From contig NC_083568.1 of the NCBI RefSeq assembly GCF_019925205.1, positions 8,678,393 through 8,742,392 of the forward strand: 64,000 nucleotides of DNA. The letters run 5' to 3'. Shown piece by piece: positions 25,430 to 36,899 of this stretch. This stretch comes from Metopolophium dirhodum (lineage: Eukaryota > Arthropoda > Insecta > Hemiptera > Aphididae). Under the pieces are notes generated by a model. That model saw nothing but the letters and a program-made list of their open reading frames with translations. It did no database searches and was not told the DNA's origin. The position numbers and the translations under genes were made by a program. Position 1 is the first letter of the stretch; each line of letters starts with the position of its first letter.

Positions 25430-26305
25430 AGTCATAAACCCTAACTGGCACAAATGATTTACACACAACTAACTGTAAGGTTATAATCAATACGCATTGT
25501 ATAAGATCGGTAAGTTAAGTTACTACATGGCTCTTTTCTAAAATACTTGACAAAATGCTTTACAAGATATAAATGTGATTTAAGTAAGTACACATTATAT
25601 TACGAACAAATCGTTTTATTGTATTTTTCGAGGTTTTTGATGTTTAAGTTCATATTGAAACATATTTATAGCATAATTTTCTTTTTAGGTCATTTTTAAC
25701 CTATATCTAGTAATATCACATTAAAAATTAAGAAATAATACATAAATACATATACTATACTAAAGTTAAAACAACATAAGGTAATATGGTTTATAAATAA
25801 AATGATTCACAATTAATTTACATAATTTCCGAAGAATAACATATTTTTTTTTATAATTTTTATATTTCATGCATTTTTCAACATTTTAGTGCATATATAT
25901 TTTTGCATATTTAAGATTTTTTAGCACTTGGTTGATTTTTAATGCATATAAATCTAGTTTTTATGAATTGTACTTATTTACAAAAATATTATATAACTTT
26001 ATTAATGTATGTTATACTTATAAATTATAAAATTATGATTAGTAAATTGTTAAATATTTTTTGTTAATACCTAAACATGAAATTTCATATTACCTATACA
26101 ATAATATAAATACGATTCTTACCCGATTTGTAATAATTGAAGACCATTATTATGGTGAATTTCATCAATAGATTCCTGTTTAATAACTGTATTAAATACT
26201 TGATCACACCTAAAAGAAATTGCAATAAATGTAATCATTTATTATTTGGTAGGTAACTACTGTTTCAATTAGATACAATGTACATAATCAATGATAATAC
26301 ATAAG
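25430..26305. repeat. Duplicated segment, copy 1 (carries the zinc-finger upstream exon)
   Basis: Collinear with 28270-28830: shared actgtaaggttataat, attagtaaattgttaaatat, cctgtttaataactgta, taggtaactactgttt and gatacaatg. It includes the candidate exon 26123-26209. Confidence 0.7.
26123..26209 (-). CDS. Candidate upstream exon of the zinc-finger gene
   Basis: On the minus strand cttttag/GTG opens and ATCGG/gtaaga closes an 87-nt exon. It encodes CDQVFNTVIKQESIDEIHH and nine more residues, with a VIKQE sumoylation-like motif. It ends on GG and the zinc-finger exon begins with A, so the junction makes a Gly codon and stays in frame. N-terminal segments of this acidic, VIKQE-bearing style are, to my recollection, common in aphid C2H2 proteins. 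The intron would be about 8 kb and would contain the BEL/Pao remnant and the solo LTR. It also starts in mid-codon, so at least one further 5' exon is missing. The linkage is inference. Confidence 0.5.
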
Positions 26306-26309
26306 TTAG

Positions 26310-26520
26310 GTAATTTGCTGATTCTCCCGAAAAATATTACTGGCAACATTGCTCATACATTTAACAGAAAACATATTAGAAGGTCTTTATTTGTATTAAT
26401 AATATCCTACATCTTAAGAGGATGTCAGCGCGCTATTTGTTTTCTCTCTCTGACCCACGGGCAACATAGGATATTTTATATTAACAATAATAATTATAAT
26501 CATAATAATTTCTAAAATTA
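26310..26520. repeat. Dispersed repeat fragment
   Basis: Contains attactggcaacattgct and aagaggatgtcagcgcgcta, followed by tctctctctgacccac. I remember this as a frequent aphid repeat; it is not otherwise identified. Confidence 0.35.
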
Positions 26521-26789
26521 TTGTGAAATTACCTCTTATAAAATTTAAAGGTTAGATTATTATCTAGAGCATCTTCTAGACTTTTTATTATATTTTAACT
26601 TTAAAGCAAGTTATGAGTATTTATTTAAAATTGTTTTAAATCTTAAAATACTCATAACTTGTTTTACAATTAAAATATAATAAAACGCAACGACTTGCCC
26701 TCGGAAACATTTTCACAATAGAATTTTATTGTAGGTATTTTTACTCTAGGATCACCATTGAGTGATTTATACTCAGACTGAGTAAGCGC

Positions 26790-26870
26790 GTTTCGTCTAT
26801 ATCATACATGTGTAAGACGGAGACAACACATGCGGGTGTGACGTAAGTGGTTTCGGAGAATAGCTTGATC
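26790..26870. repeat. Dispersed repeat, second copy
   Basis: The tgtaagacggagacaacaca segment matches the repeat at 78-115. Confidence 0.45.
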
Positions 26871-26967
26871 GAATATCGTGACACGAGATTTATATTGATA
26901 AAGAAAAGATAAATTTGAATACATGTTTTATGTTTAGAAAGTAGTAAACGAATCTATAGTAATTTTA

Positions 26968-27260
26968 TTTTTAGAAATTTAATTTCAAAAAACCATATTG
27001 GCATCATTAGATAATTGTTTGCAAATAATATTTCTAACAATTCACAACATTCTTTTGATATTTGGAACCCTACTAGTAAGTATTGCAATGACTGAATGCA
27101 GCTTAACCACGCTTCGCAGGTATAATTATTATTGCTTAGCTTGCAAATCAATTTTAATAATGCTTTTACCTATGGTCTCTAGATTAAAAACATGGTTGCA
27201 GTTACGGATGGGTCAAGATTAACTAGTAGAGCTGGCGCTTATTTAATGCTTATAGAAAAT
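26968..27260 (+). pseudogene. hAT transposase C-terminal remnant
   Basis: Pieces read LDNCLQ, SIAMTECSLTTLR, then RLKTWLQLRMGQD and LVELALI, the order of the hAT C-terminal dimerisation domain (A..ERSFS.LRR.KT.LR..M.Q.RL..LAL). A 63-bp intron with GT-AG ends (27120-27182) lies exactly where CGCAG joins ATTA to restore the Arg-Leu-Lys-Thr-Trp order. A TAA replaces the residue after GQD, and the upstream frame is broken, so it is dead. Confidence 0.7.
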
Positions 27261-28269
27261 AAAATATATCATTTGAAAATATAACTAATCAATCAGCATC
27301 AATGAAAAAGAGGTATTGTAGACAAATTTTAGTGTGGGGTACATATTTTTTTCTCACTTTGTAGTCTGAGGCTCGTTAAAAGTAGAATTTTCAGATCAAA
27401 AAGGATACTGCCCTCCTCCCACACCACATAGAAGACAAATCAAATCCACCATCTGTGAGACAGGTAGTAATATATTTTAATTTAATCATACTAATTTATT
27501 AATTTATGTGGTACATGGTATACTTTTGGTATTTTCAGGTTATTACAGGAAGACCAGTCAAATAAAAAAATATTTGTTCTAATTAATATTAAAAAAAAAA
27601 AAAATGGTTATATATAATTTATACAACTATGCACTACACGAATAATTAAAAATTTTTTATTTTTATTTTTGAATACTGAAAATAAGAAATTTAAAATTTG
27701 ATTTAATTTTTTTTTTGAAAATGTTAAAATAGCATATTTGGAAATCTGATTTTTAGAGCACTTGATTGTAAAAACATTAATATAACTCAAGTGGTTTATT
27801 TTTATAATTTTTAAAATGTTAATTTTTTTGTGATAAGACTTATTAATTTGAAATGTAATAACTTATTAAAAAATATTTACATATTAACAAATATCTACCT
27901 ATTTAAAAACAGTTAAACATTTTGATTTTAAAATGTTCTTTACAACTGGATAAACTGTTTACTTGTAGAAAAATAATGAGAAATCAAAAATTGTAAAAAA
28001 TAAACTACCTACATAACTTAAATAAATGTTTTTACAATCTAAATTTTTTTAAAATCCAGATTTACAAATTGCTTATTTTGAATTTTGAAACAATTTTTTT
28101 ATCAGTATTAAATGTTTTTATTTTTAGCATTAAAAATATTAAATAAAAATGTTATACTACATGTGTAGCGCAAGAGCGTCTAAAACATATTGATTAAACC
28201 TAAAGTTTTTTTTCATTTGTGAGGTCTTCCTGAATAGTACAGCCTGTATATATAATATATATATATTAT
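27261..28269. other. No gene; possible AT-rich inverted-end element
   Basis: 27541-27570 (caggaagaccagtcaaataa) is loosely inverse to 28207-28235 (catttgtgaggtcttcctga). Together they would bound an AT-rich element of about 700 bp without coding sequence. Confidence 0.3.
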
Positions 28270-28830
28270 AAGCCCTAACTGACATAATTGAATTTATTTA
28301 CACACAACAAACTGTAAGGTTATAATTTTTAACAGTTAGTATTTTTAATCACCATCACTCAAAATAACACAAGACCCGTTATATGGCATAAACATGCTTA
28401 ATGGAGTCTAATATTTTCATAACTGGGCAGCAAAAAATTTGTCAGTTTTTATGAATAGTACTTGTTTACAAAAAAAAAGTATACCTAAAACTATATAAAT
28501 GTAGGTACCTATGTTATAATACAATTATCATTAGTAAATTGTTAAATATTTTTGTTCATAGGCTAAATATAAAAGTATTACACTATAATGTGAATACTAA
28601 AATACCATTCATACTTGATTTTTAATAGTTGATGATCATTTCTATGGTCTATTGTATAAATAAACTCCTGTTTAATAACTGTAACTTTATCATCACATCT
28701 GATAAGTGGAATCGTTAACAGTCTATTTAATAAATAATCATACCTAAAAGAAATAATAATTTATTATTAGGTAGGTAACTACTGTTTAAATTGGATACAA
28801 TGAACATAATATACGATAATACATATGTTA
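28270..28830. repeat. Duplicated segment, copy 2 (decayed exon)
   Basis: Diverged copy of 25430-26305. The counterpart of the exon still reads VIKQE on the minus strand (near 28660-28680), but extra sequence follows the acceptor and the donor has changed from gggtaag to caagtat, so it is probably not functional. Confidence 0.65.
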
Positions 28831-28846
28831 TAAAAACAACTAGGTA

Positions 28847-28936
28847 TACCCTGTTCCAAATAAGAAGCACCCTGATTTAAATTACAAAACCAGTTTGCTT
28901 GTGGCTGCCTGGGAACTTCTTATTTGGAACAGTGTA
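28847..28936. mobile_element. 90-bp TA-flanked MITE
   Basis: Ends TACCCTGTTCCAAATAAGAA and the inverse of TACACTGTTCCAAATAAGAA, with TA on both sides (28845-28846, 28937-28938). The termini resemble those of the MITE at 3819-3972 (TACTCTGTTC), so the two probably belong to related Tc1/mariner-type families. Confidence 0.8.
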
Positions 28937-29578
28937 TAGTTCAAAAAAATAAATTTTTTTCAAAATGTAGGATAAAATTCATATTTTTCGTAATGTTATA
29001 CTATATATGCTCACTTGGAATTTATTGTAGAATCGTTAACTGTTGTTCTAGACGCTTCCATACTGTGTTTTTATATTTTTCTTAATGCGGTTTTCGAATA
29101 CTGTGAACATGAACCATTATAATTATGTACTTTTCACTTAAAATAGGTCATTTAGTGGTGGGAGGGATTGCAGGCTGTATATTTAGTACAAGTGTATAAC
29201 GTCTTGTTTGGTCTGCAAACATTTCGGCACCAACAATTAAAATATTGAAATGAAGTCCCCGTGTTACACTTGATTTAACAAAACTTATGTGGAATTACAA
29301 TAAAAATTTTTCAATAAATTAAAATGTGTGTACTAGTGGTCTATTCTCCAAAAACCAAATGCTCAAAAAACGCTTTCAACTTATAAGTGGTGTGTGGAAA
29401 ATTGTAACACAAGTGAATAAAAATTTAAAAAATATTAATTTTAATCAGGTATTATTTATTAGCAAAAGCAAATTGAAGATCAATAAAAAACACAAAAATG
29501 TATACTTTTTTTATCATGTTTTTATAATATTATAATAAAATAATATGAAGATGTATGTCTTTTTGACAGAGTTATAAC

Positions 29579-30100
29579 TAAAGACCGGATTTATATTCTC
29601 TTAAAATACCTTAAATATGATGCTAATATTCTCGAAAAAACCTTAAAATATTCTCATTATATTCTCTTAAAAATTTAAAAAATATGCTAAAATATGCAAA
29701 ATATACAAAAATAGTCAAAAATAATCAATAAACATCATTATATTTACTTTAATATGCATTTAAAAATTTTTTTTTTTCAATTTTATATTAATAGTGAGTT
29801 AATTATTAGGTATTTAAAGTTGCGTATTCTAATGGAATATTATTGCACTTTAGTAAGAGTTGGAAATGATAAAATAATATTAAAATTAAAAATAAATACA
29901 AATTTTTTCTCACAATTTACTAAATATTCCAAAATATGCTAAATGAGTTAAATATTCTCTAACCCATAAAATATTCTCAAATATGCAAAAAAAACTTTTT
30001 TCTACGCATTCAGAATTGAACAAATCATCCACATTTTTTACTCTCATAAGACTGCATAGACCCAGTAACGATATGTAAAAACATATAAATCCGGTCTTTA
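29579..30100. mobile_element. hAT-type non-autonomous element with 8-bp TSD
   Basis: TAAAGACCGGATTTATAT at the left end is repeated perfectly in inverse at the right end. The flanks are identical GTTATAAC (29571-29578 and 30101-30108), an 8-bp target duplication typical of hAT. The inside is AT-rich with repeated aatatgc/aatattctc motifs and no transposase, so ORFs there are spurious. Confidence 0.85.
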
Positions 30101-30108
30101 GTTATAAC

Positions 30109-31444
30109 TTATAATAATGTACATATTATGTGCATTGTGCAGGACAGTGATTAGTTATATGAGATTGTAGTGTATACTATCAGTATGTAGATAAAATGGA
30201 TAATTATACCAAACTAAGTTCTAATTTTTTTTTTACACAGAAAACATTCAGTTAAGTATACAATTTTTATTTACACGCAATAATACACCGTTGAAAAGAG
30301 ATAAATTTTTCACAATTTATTTGAAGTTCCAAGGTACTGCTTTACTGGTGACAACTTATTACTTACCTACTGCTTTCAGTTTTCACACTGTATATTGTTT
30401 AAACTTTTAGTTGATTTATAGTTAATATTATTAAAAGACGTATAAAGTAGGTATTAACAAATAATTAATAACATTTCGTCACGGTCTTACTAAAATGCTA
30501 AAAATTAAAAATTATTTTAGCCAGACGCCCAGAGTTAGCGTTAGCGTTATAACAACTGTTTAAGGTTAGATTCATAAAAACATAATATTATTGACAAGGT
30601 AGTAATCCTAGTCCGTGCGGCTAGGTTCTTTATCAAGGCCCTCTAGAACAAACCTACCCAAGGGAATTTTGTTCCACAAATTGTTTTGTAGAACAATTAT
30701 TACAAGCCCATACTCACTTTTAACTTTACAGCACCAGTATATTATATACTATGGACGCAGAATAGATTAAATTTGGTCTCACGCCTCCCCTAGATAATTA
30801 TTATCTGCATTATACCTTAAACGTTTTCGATTTGACAAAATAGTGAGCACTGAAATTCCACTAAACCACGACTGGCATTACGCGACTACGCGATTGTCGT
30901 ACTATAGTTTTCTATAAATCGAATAAGAAAAAAACATTATTACCAGATATTATAAAATATAATAAATATAATTATAATGATAATAATAAGATATTTTCAA
31001 TTTTGTAGGAAATTAGATGATAATTCAGAAAAACGGTTCATATTCATAATATGCACCCATTGTACTCACAAAATTGGAGGTGCAGAAAGTGCGCAATGAG
31101 TGCACACGAGTATTGACAGTGCATTAAAAAATCGAATACAAAACACTGCACCATTTCACTGAATATTGGTCAAATAGAATACGTTTTTGCTCTCAGTGCA
31201 AAAGGTGCGTTAAATTTAACTCGTATGTATCTCACGATCTTCAATATTCGAGTTCGTCTAGAATTTATTCAAGTTAATAGAACAAGGTTCATGGTTCTAG
31301 AGCACCGCGGATGTAGTGGTCAGTTCCAAGACAGAATACATGAAATACGCGTATGTTTAATTTTTATGGTAAAAGTTTACAACCTCCAGTCGTGTTCCTC
31401 CACAGAACTAAACCACAGAATAAAAACTATAAAACTATAAACTA
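30109..31444. other. No gene seen
   Basis: AT-rich sequence. The 71-residue frame at 31225-31440 shows no recognisable domain. Confidence 0.5.
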
Positions 31445-32095
31445 TAGATTGCTAACTAGTGATATCAGCCGCCAAAAAAACGCCATGTTGATTGCGGGCT
31501 ACGTTATCACCTGATTAAACCAAATTTATAATTGTATTATATATATGTCGCAGTTATCTATTATCACGGTTAAGATAATATATCCTTAACCGTGTCTATA
31601 ATATAATATACTATCTAGCGAACTCTCACCGTGAATTGAAGCACCGTGGTCGGGGGGCAATTGCATGGTATTTCATATGACAAATAAGATTAATTACGAT
31701 TTATTTTGTATTGTATTTTATTACTTCTAAACCTGTAGTTTAAAAAACAAAAAAAATATTTTATTAAAGTCTTTTTACATTTACTATTTTATTTTACCAT
31801 TAAAAACGATGTTGTTCCTAATACATTTTGTATAATTAATGAAATGTTTTGCCCCCCGAGAAAATGGCGGCCGTCCGCAGCTGAGCTTCACTTGATAGCA
31901 ATCACGGTTTAAGATAAGGAATAAGTATATATTAAACCGTGGTATATAGAAATCTGTGATGTCCGTGTATTATTATCACGATAAAAATTGATAAAATACC
32001 GTGGCGGCATAGCCCACAACCTATATGTTGAAAAAAGTGGCGTCTTCCAGCCGGCTTTTCAGTGTAATTAGTAGTTGGCAATCTAGTTTATTATC
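31445..32095. repeat. Possible inverted-end element
   Basis: tagattgctaact near 31445 is inverse to agttggcaatcta near 32085. Inside, ggggggcaatt and ttttgccccccg are inverse, and several acggtt / aaccgt hairpins occur. No coding sequence; no target duplication established. Confidence 0.4.
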
Positions 32096-32338
32096 TATAT
32101 CTCTATTCTTATATCTCGTCTATCATCTTATAGTCATTGATAATAATATAGACGCGCACGACAGTTAAATTTCAAATAATACAAAGCCGGTTTTGTATTG
32201 GTTTACGTCTATATAGGTGCCACATTTTGAATCTGAATTTGACATTTCGACATCCTTTCTTTGTCCACGTTCTGTGCGTCGTTGTACATCACTACTATTT
32301 ATTGAACATAAATATCGCTTTTGTTACAAATTCATTTT

Positions 32339-32428
32339 ATGATTATGAGTGATCATCATAATTTGTGCTATGCTGTCACGGACGAAGAGAGAAGACTTTC
32401 GCCGAAAAGAAAAAATCCCAGTGGAAAA
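32339..32428 (+). CDS. Probable first exon of the transposase-like gene
   Basis: ATG at 32339 opens MIMSDHHNLCYAV and then a basic stretch (SPKRKNPSGK) before a strong donor, gtgagt, at 32429. It ends in phase 0, which matches the phase-0 acceptor at 35523. The join would read ...PSGK/LVSSGQREI, natural for the N-terminus of this transposase family. The 3.1-kb intron holds R2 repeat pieces. A second ATG at 32345 is equally possible. The upstream region to about 32200 is the likely promoter. The linkage is inference from phase and protein style. Confidence 0.5.
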
Positions 32429-32639
32429 GTGAGTACCTACTACCTAGCCAACTGTGTTTTGTCTTTTATACATTTTACCTTGAAAGTGACGAAACCTATG
32501 TAGATAGATTAGGTAGGTTCGTACGTCTTAGTAAATCGTTTGCAGTGTTGGGGATAGATTACTAAAATATTAGATAAGCATTGTTTTGGATTATTTTTAT
32601 ACTTGACATCACGATGTAGATAATACGGGTAGACAGACA

Positions 32640-33010
32640 CTCAGCGTCGAAAAGTGAGTCGTATTTTGACGGCATTTAATCCCCGGGAATTGTCCACCAG
32701 GAGCACTAAGAACGCCGATTCTTTAAATAATTCTATGTAGCGGTATACGCATTAAAACTTTAGGAAACGAATGTAGTTTACTTTAAAAATATCAACATTT
32801 CAAAAAAAAAAAAAATACCAAAAAATGTAAATTCTTAGTATTTTTCACTAAAAAACACGATATTTTCAAAAATCGAGCATTTTGAAGTTTTTTAAACTAT
32901 AATTTACAAATTAAGTTTGGGATTTTTTTTTCAAGTTCCATAAAATTGAGCAAAGAAAAATTTGGTGTTTTATTTTAGATATTAATTTTTCATTTATAAT
33001 GTAACCTACC
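32640..33010 (-). repeat. R2 interspersed repeat, inverted copy
   Basis: Reverse complement of parts of 21440-22190: tattttgacggcattt, ccgattctttaaat, aaaaatcgagcattttgaag and ttgagcaaagaaaaatttgg all match. Confidence 0.65.
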
Positions 33011-33119
33011 TACCTACCTAACGAATTGTATATTATAATAAATAGTATATAGCCATATATAGGTACTATGGACATGGTCATTGCACATTGACTAACAATT
33101 GTTGTAATTAGGTGATATG

Positions 33120-33480
33120 ATTAATTAAATAACCTTTATTACAGTTTATAGATCTGACATTTCTGAGTAGGTATCATCAATAATATTATTTCCTTATTCC
33201 TTTAGTAATATTGATATTTATACATTATTGTAGGCATGCAACACATTATTTACATATAACTTTATATTTAATAGTTTATTATAATATACAATTTGATAGG
33301 TAGGTTACATTATAAAAGGAAAATTAATATCTATAAAAAAACACCAACATTTTATTTGCTCAAACTTTATTTGTAAGGTATGGTCAACATTTTATTTCTA
33401 TATTAATTAATAATTAACTCATATGAGTTCATATGGGAATCCAAGTTCAGTTTAAATACTCTGAACAAATGAACATAGGT
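33120..33480 (+). repeat. R2 interspersed repeat
   Basis: Shares agatctgacatttctgagta, aaaattaatatct, tttgctcaaactttatttgt and aattaactcatatgagttca with 21395-21680. It faces the inverse copy at 32640-33010. Confidence 0.65.
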
Positions 33481-35523
33481 AGACTTATGTATGTACTTAG
33501 ATAATGCTTCTTACTTAAATTATAATAAACAAATTGGTTAGGTTACAAGAATACAAGAGAATGATAATGACAGTTACTGGCCGTGTTGACGCGTTGTATT
33601 ATATTTTGATAATCTGATTCTAAAATATAATATACTTTGAAGTTTATAAATATAAAATATTTATTTTAATTATGTATACTCGCAGTTACTGTATACTGTT
33701 TTTATAGTAGTTATAAAATTGACATTAATAATGGTGCCTAATATATAATATTTTATAATACTTATATAATATTATAAAGGTATGTAATATGTATAGCTGC
33801 AGCCTGCAGTAGTGATCGTCTGCAGGCAGTGTACCTACAAAACATACTCATATATTATGTTTTCATGGGTAATTTCACAGGATATACAAAATATAATATG
33901 TACCTAGTATTAAATGCACTTATTCAATATAGACACACTTTGTGTAGTATGATTGGGAAATAGATAGATAAGAATTTTAAATATTAATAATTATTATTAA
34001 GAGTCGTTTTTTACAAGTTTTACTTATAATTTATAGACCCAACATTTAAAGATGATGAAAAAAAAAAAAAAAATTTCAAATGATCGTTAAATCAAATAAT
34101 ACAAATAATAATCAAACAATATTTAATGAATGTATATACCTACCTATTCTTATAAAAGAACCATCAATATACATATGTTGTTTCAAATTGTTATATATAA
34201 AACAAATTGTTATGTTAACATTATTGTTAATGTTTGAAAATTATTTATTATATATTAATTTTTTAATGATAAATATACCTAAACCTAGTATATATTTGTA
34301 ATTAAATATTAATAATTTTTTTAATCACACTAATTAGCTTTTAAAAAATATTTGATCAATCAATTTCATGTGATTGTGAGTAATATTGTAGTCTAGTGAT
34401 CATTTTTCCTAGGGTTGGGGATTTTTATTCATTGTCTCTATATTAGTCCCCAAATCTCTATATTCAGTGCATATTTTGTAAAATTATGTTTAATAATCAT
34501 ACTAATATACCGACATAAATTGTTTTATTGTGATGTAGTCTGCAGTACTCTGTATATAAAGAAAAATAGAAATTCTTTGCTTTTGTAGTTTTGTGTATGG
34601 ATCAAATACATTTTTTTAGGAGGGGGGGGGGGCTCCCCACAGTAACTCCAAGTTTTATATAAAGTGTGTAGTATTACGAACAAAATTTTATTTTAGCCTC
34701 TGCTATATTATGTAAATAGATTAATTCGTCTGAAACAGTATATGCAGAAATACGCTATAATAAAATGTGTATAACAATAATACTATTATTATATAAAACG
34801 TCGTGTTTTTCTGCCACCACAGCTAATCAGAAATAACCATGTACCTACATTAAATTAACTCAACAGCCAACGATAAATTATGGAAAATTGACCACAGAAT
34901 TGATTAAAACTATTTTGTGTATTGAATATCAAGATTACCTATATTTTATATTTTATGAGTAATTGGTATCTGAAAGGTGTCTAAAGATTGTCAGCTATTA
35001 TATAAAACAAAATATCAAGTGTGGGTATTTACTATCTAGTTCTATATTCAACAAGAGCTCTACTAAAAAATTGCCCAGGGCCCTAAAATACGTAGTGCGT
35101 CACTGCGTTTTATGAAACATTATTAAAATAAGTTATGAAAGTAGAAGGTATGACAAATCCTAAGGGTTAGAATATTCAAGAAAAATGAAAAATGAATACA
35201 ATTTATTTACAATTAAACCTTATTTTTGAACGAAAAAATAACGTAACGTGCTAAAAATAATAAAAAAATGTAATATTTAATATAACGAGTAACGTAATTT
35301 TATGACTTTAAAAAATAATTTACCCAACACTGCTCATGATTTAAGATATAAGATAGCCTTATATTAGTTATGTATAAGTAATATATTAATATATACTTAA
35401 TTTGGAGAAAAATATTTATCTCGCAGGACGGGTCCACCCATAGATAGATGTACAAAGGTCCCCCATGCATGCATGCTTATGATGGTGCATATATAAATGT
35501 ATACCTATGAATAATGTTTTCAG
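33481..35523. other. No separate gene; intron/intergenic DNA
   Basis: AT-rich, with a poly-G run near 34622-34632. The 73-residue frame at 34080-34301 is low-complexity. This would be intron if exon 32339-32428 belongs to the transposase gene. Confidence 0.5.
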
Positions 35524-36789
35524 CTTGTAAGCAGTGGTCAAAGGGAGATTATTGTCAACATGTACAAGGACATTAAAAGTAAACATCCAGAAATGAAATA
35601 CAAACCAATGATACTTAGAATAAATCAAACCACGGGTATTGGTCGTCAAACCATCTGCTCTACCATATCCGAGTATAGACGTACAGGAACCGTCTCTTCT
35701 CCAAACAAAAAACGAAATAGGTCATCACTCTTGAGCCAAACTTCAAGCCAAACTGACAATTTGGATCGTAGTACATTACGGAAAAAGGTGTATTCGATTT
35801 GGTTACGCCGTGAACTTCCGACAATCGACAGAATACTGGCTGAAGTTAACAAAGATCCTGCGCTTCCAAAATTTAAACGTACCGCTTTTGATAACATAAT
35901 TAAAAATTTAGATTTTGTTTTCACTAAATGGAAAAAGCACAGTGTGTTGACCGAGAGTGAAGATTTGATTGTTTGGCGACGCAACTATTTAAATGACATT
36001 CGTAAATATCGTGAAGAGGACCGTACAATATATTATCTGGATGAGACGTTGTTGAATGCTGGCGATTTTATGGACCAAGTATTGAAGGACAAATCGATAG
36101 TTCACAAACACGACGCTTTTAACAAAGGTATTAAAACTGATCTGGAAAATCTGACGGGGAATGGGAATCATTTGATTTTGTTTCATATTGGATCAAACAA
36201 AGGATTTTTGAAAGGGGGCCTATTATGTTTGGAATCGAAAATGAGTAGCAGTGACTATCATGACGAAATTAGTGGTGATCATTTTAAAGAGTGGTTCGAA
36301 TCTATTCTCCCTTGTCTTGAGCCAAACTCCATTGTAGTTATGGATAACGCATCGTATCATTCAACCAAAGCCGAACAAATTCCGACGCCGAGTACGAAAA
36401 AAGCTGAGATATTAGAATGGCTTAATTCAAAAGGTGTCACTTTCGATAAGCCATTGTTGAAGCTTCAACTGCTGGTCAAGGTACGTGAGTTAAAACCACG
36501 ATTCTCATCGTACGTCATTGACGACTTGGCAACAAACTCAGGTCACACAGTACTCCGATTACCACCACATCACAACGAATTCAACCCAATTAAATTGGCA
36601 TGGGCAATGGTGAAAGGGTATGTAAAACGAAACAACGAGACGTTTAAGGTCGATAGCGTTCGACAACTCGTTAACACGGCAATCGATCGAGTGACGACGG
36701 GAAATTGGAAAAATTTCATTAATAACGTCATCGAAGAAGAAAATAAAATTTGGATAGTCGACGACATCATGGACGAAATGCTTGATTAA
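35524..36789 (+). CDS. DDE transposase-derived protein (IS630/Tc1/mariner-like), third catalytic acid replaced by Lys
   Basis: Open for 421 residues from a cag acceptor at 35521-35523; the first internal ATG is 35560. Family role: cutting and joining transposon ends. Counted from ATG 35560, residues 1-45 form a helix-turn-helix (ending GRQTICSTISEYRRTG), 66-125 a second DNA-binding part, then the DDE core: YYLDET (D161), VVMDNASYHS (D262) and LRLPPHHNEFNPIKLAW. In the family the last motif is ..NPIE, with E as third metal ligand. Here AAA at 36592-36594 gives K345, one base from GAA. The D-to-third-residue spacing of about 80 is, as I recall, usual for this insect group. The frame is otherwise intact. 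Either a recently inactivated transposon or a domesticated DNA-binding protein. Downstream, cattaacttgcccagc at 36868 may be a transposon end; no left TIR was found. Confidence 0.85.
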   Translation, partial: LVSSGQREIIVNMYKDIKSKHPEMKYKPMILRINQTTGIGRQTICSTISEYRRTGTVSSPNKKRNRSSLLSQTSSQTDNLDRSTLRKKVYSIWLRRELPTIDRILAEVNKDPALPKFKRTAFDNIIKNLDFVFTKWKKHSVLTESEDLIVWRRNYLNDIRKYREEDRTIYYLDETLLNAGDFMDQVLKDKSIVHKHDAFNKGIKTDLENLTGNGNHLILFHIGSNKGFLKGGLLCLESKMSSSDYHDEISGDHFKEWFESILPCLEPNSIVVMDNASYHSTKAEQIPTPSTKKAEILEWLNSKGVTFDKPLLKLQLLVKVRELKPRFSSYVIDDLATNSGHTVLRLPPHHNEFNPIKLAWAMVKGYVKRNNETFKVDSVRQLVNTAIDRVTTGNWKNFINNVIEEENKIWIVDDIMDEMLD

Positions 36790-36868
36790 ATAAAACCTTG
36801 TGTACCCACGATTAAGTGTGTGGCATCCACGGTTTTAAATTAATTAATTTTAAAATAATTTTAAAAAA

Positions 36869-36884
36869 ATCATTAACTTGCCCA
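36869..36884. repeat. Possible right terminus of the transposase element
   Basis: cattaacttgcccagc also closes the right inner arm at 9829-9844, suggesting a shared terminal motif. The matching left end was not seen near the transposase. Confidence 0.35.
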
Positions 36885-36899
36885 GCCTTGGCACTGGCA

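Noticed and set aside
35646..36770. Minus-strand ORFs opposite the transposase
   Set aside because: Shadows of the 35524-36789 frame; no domain of their own.
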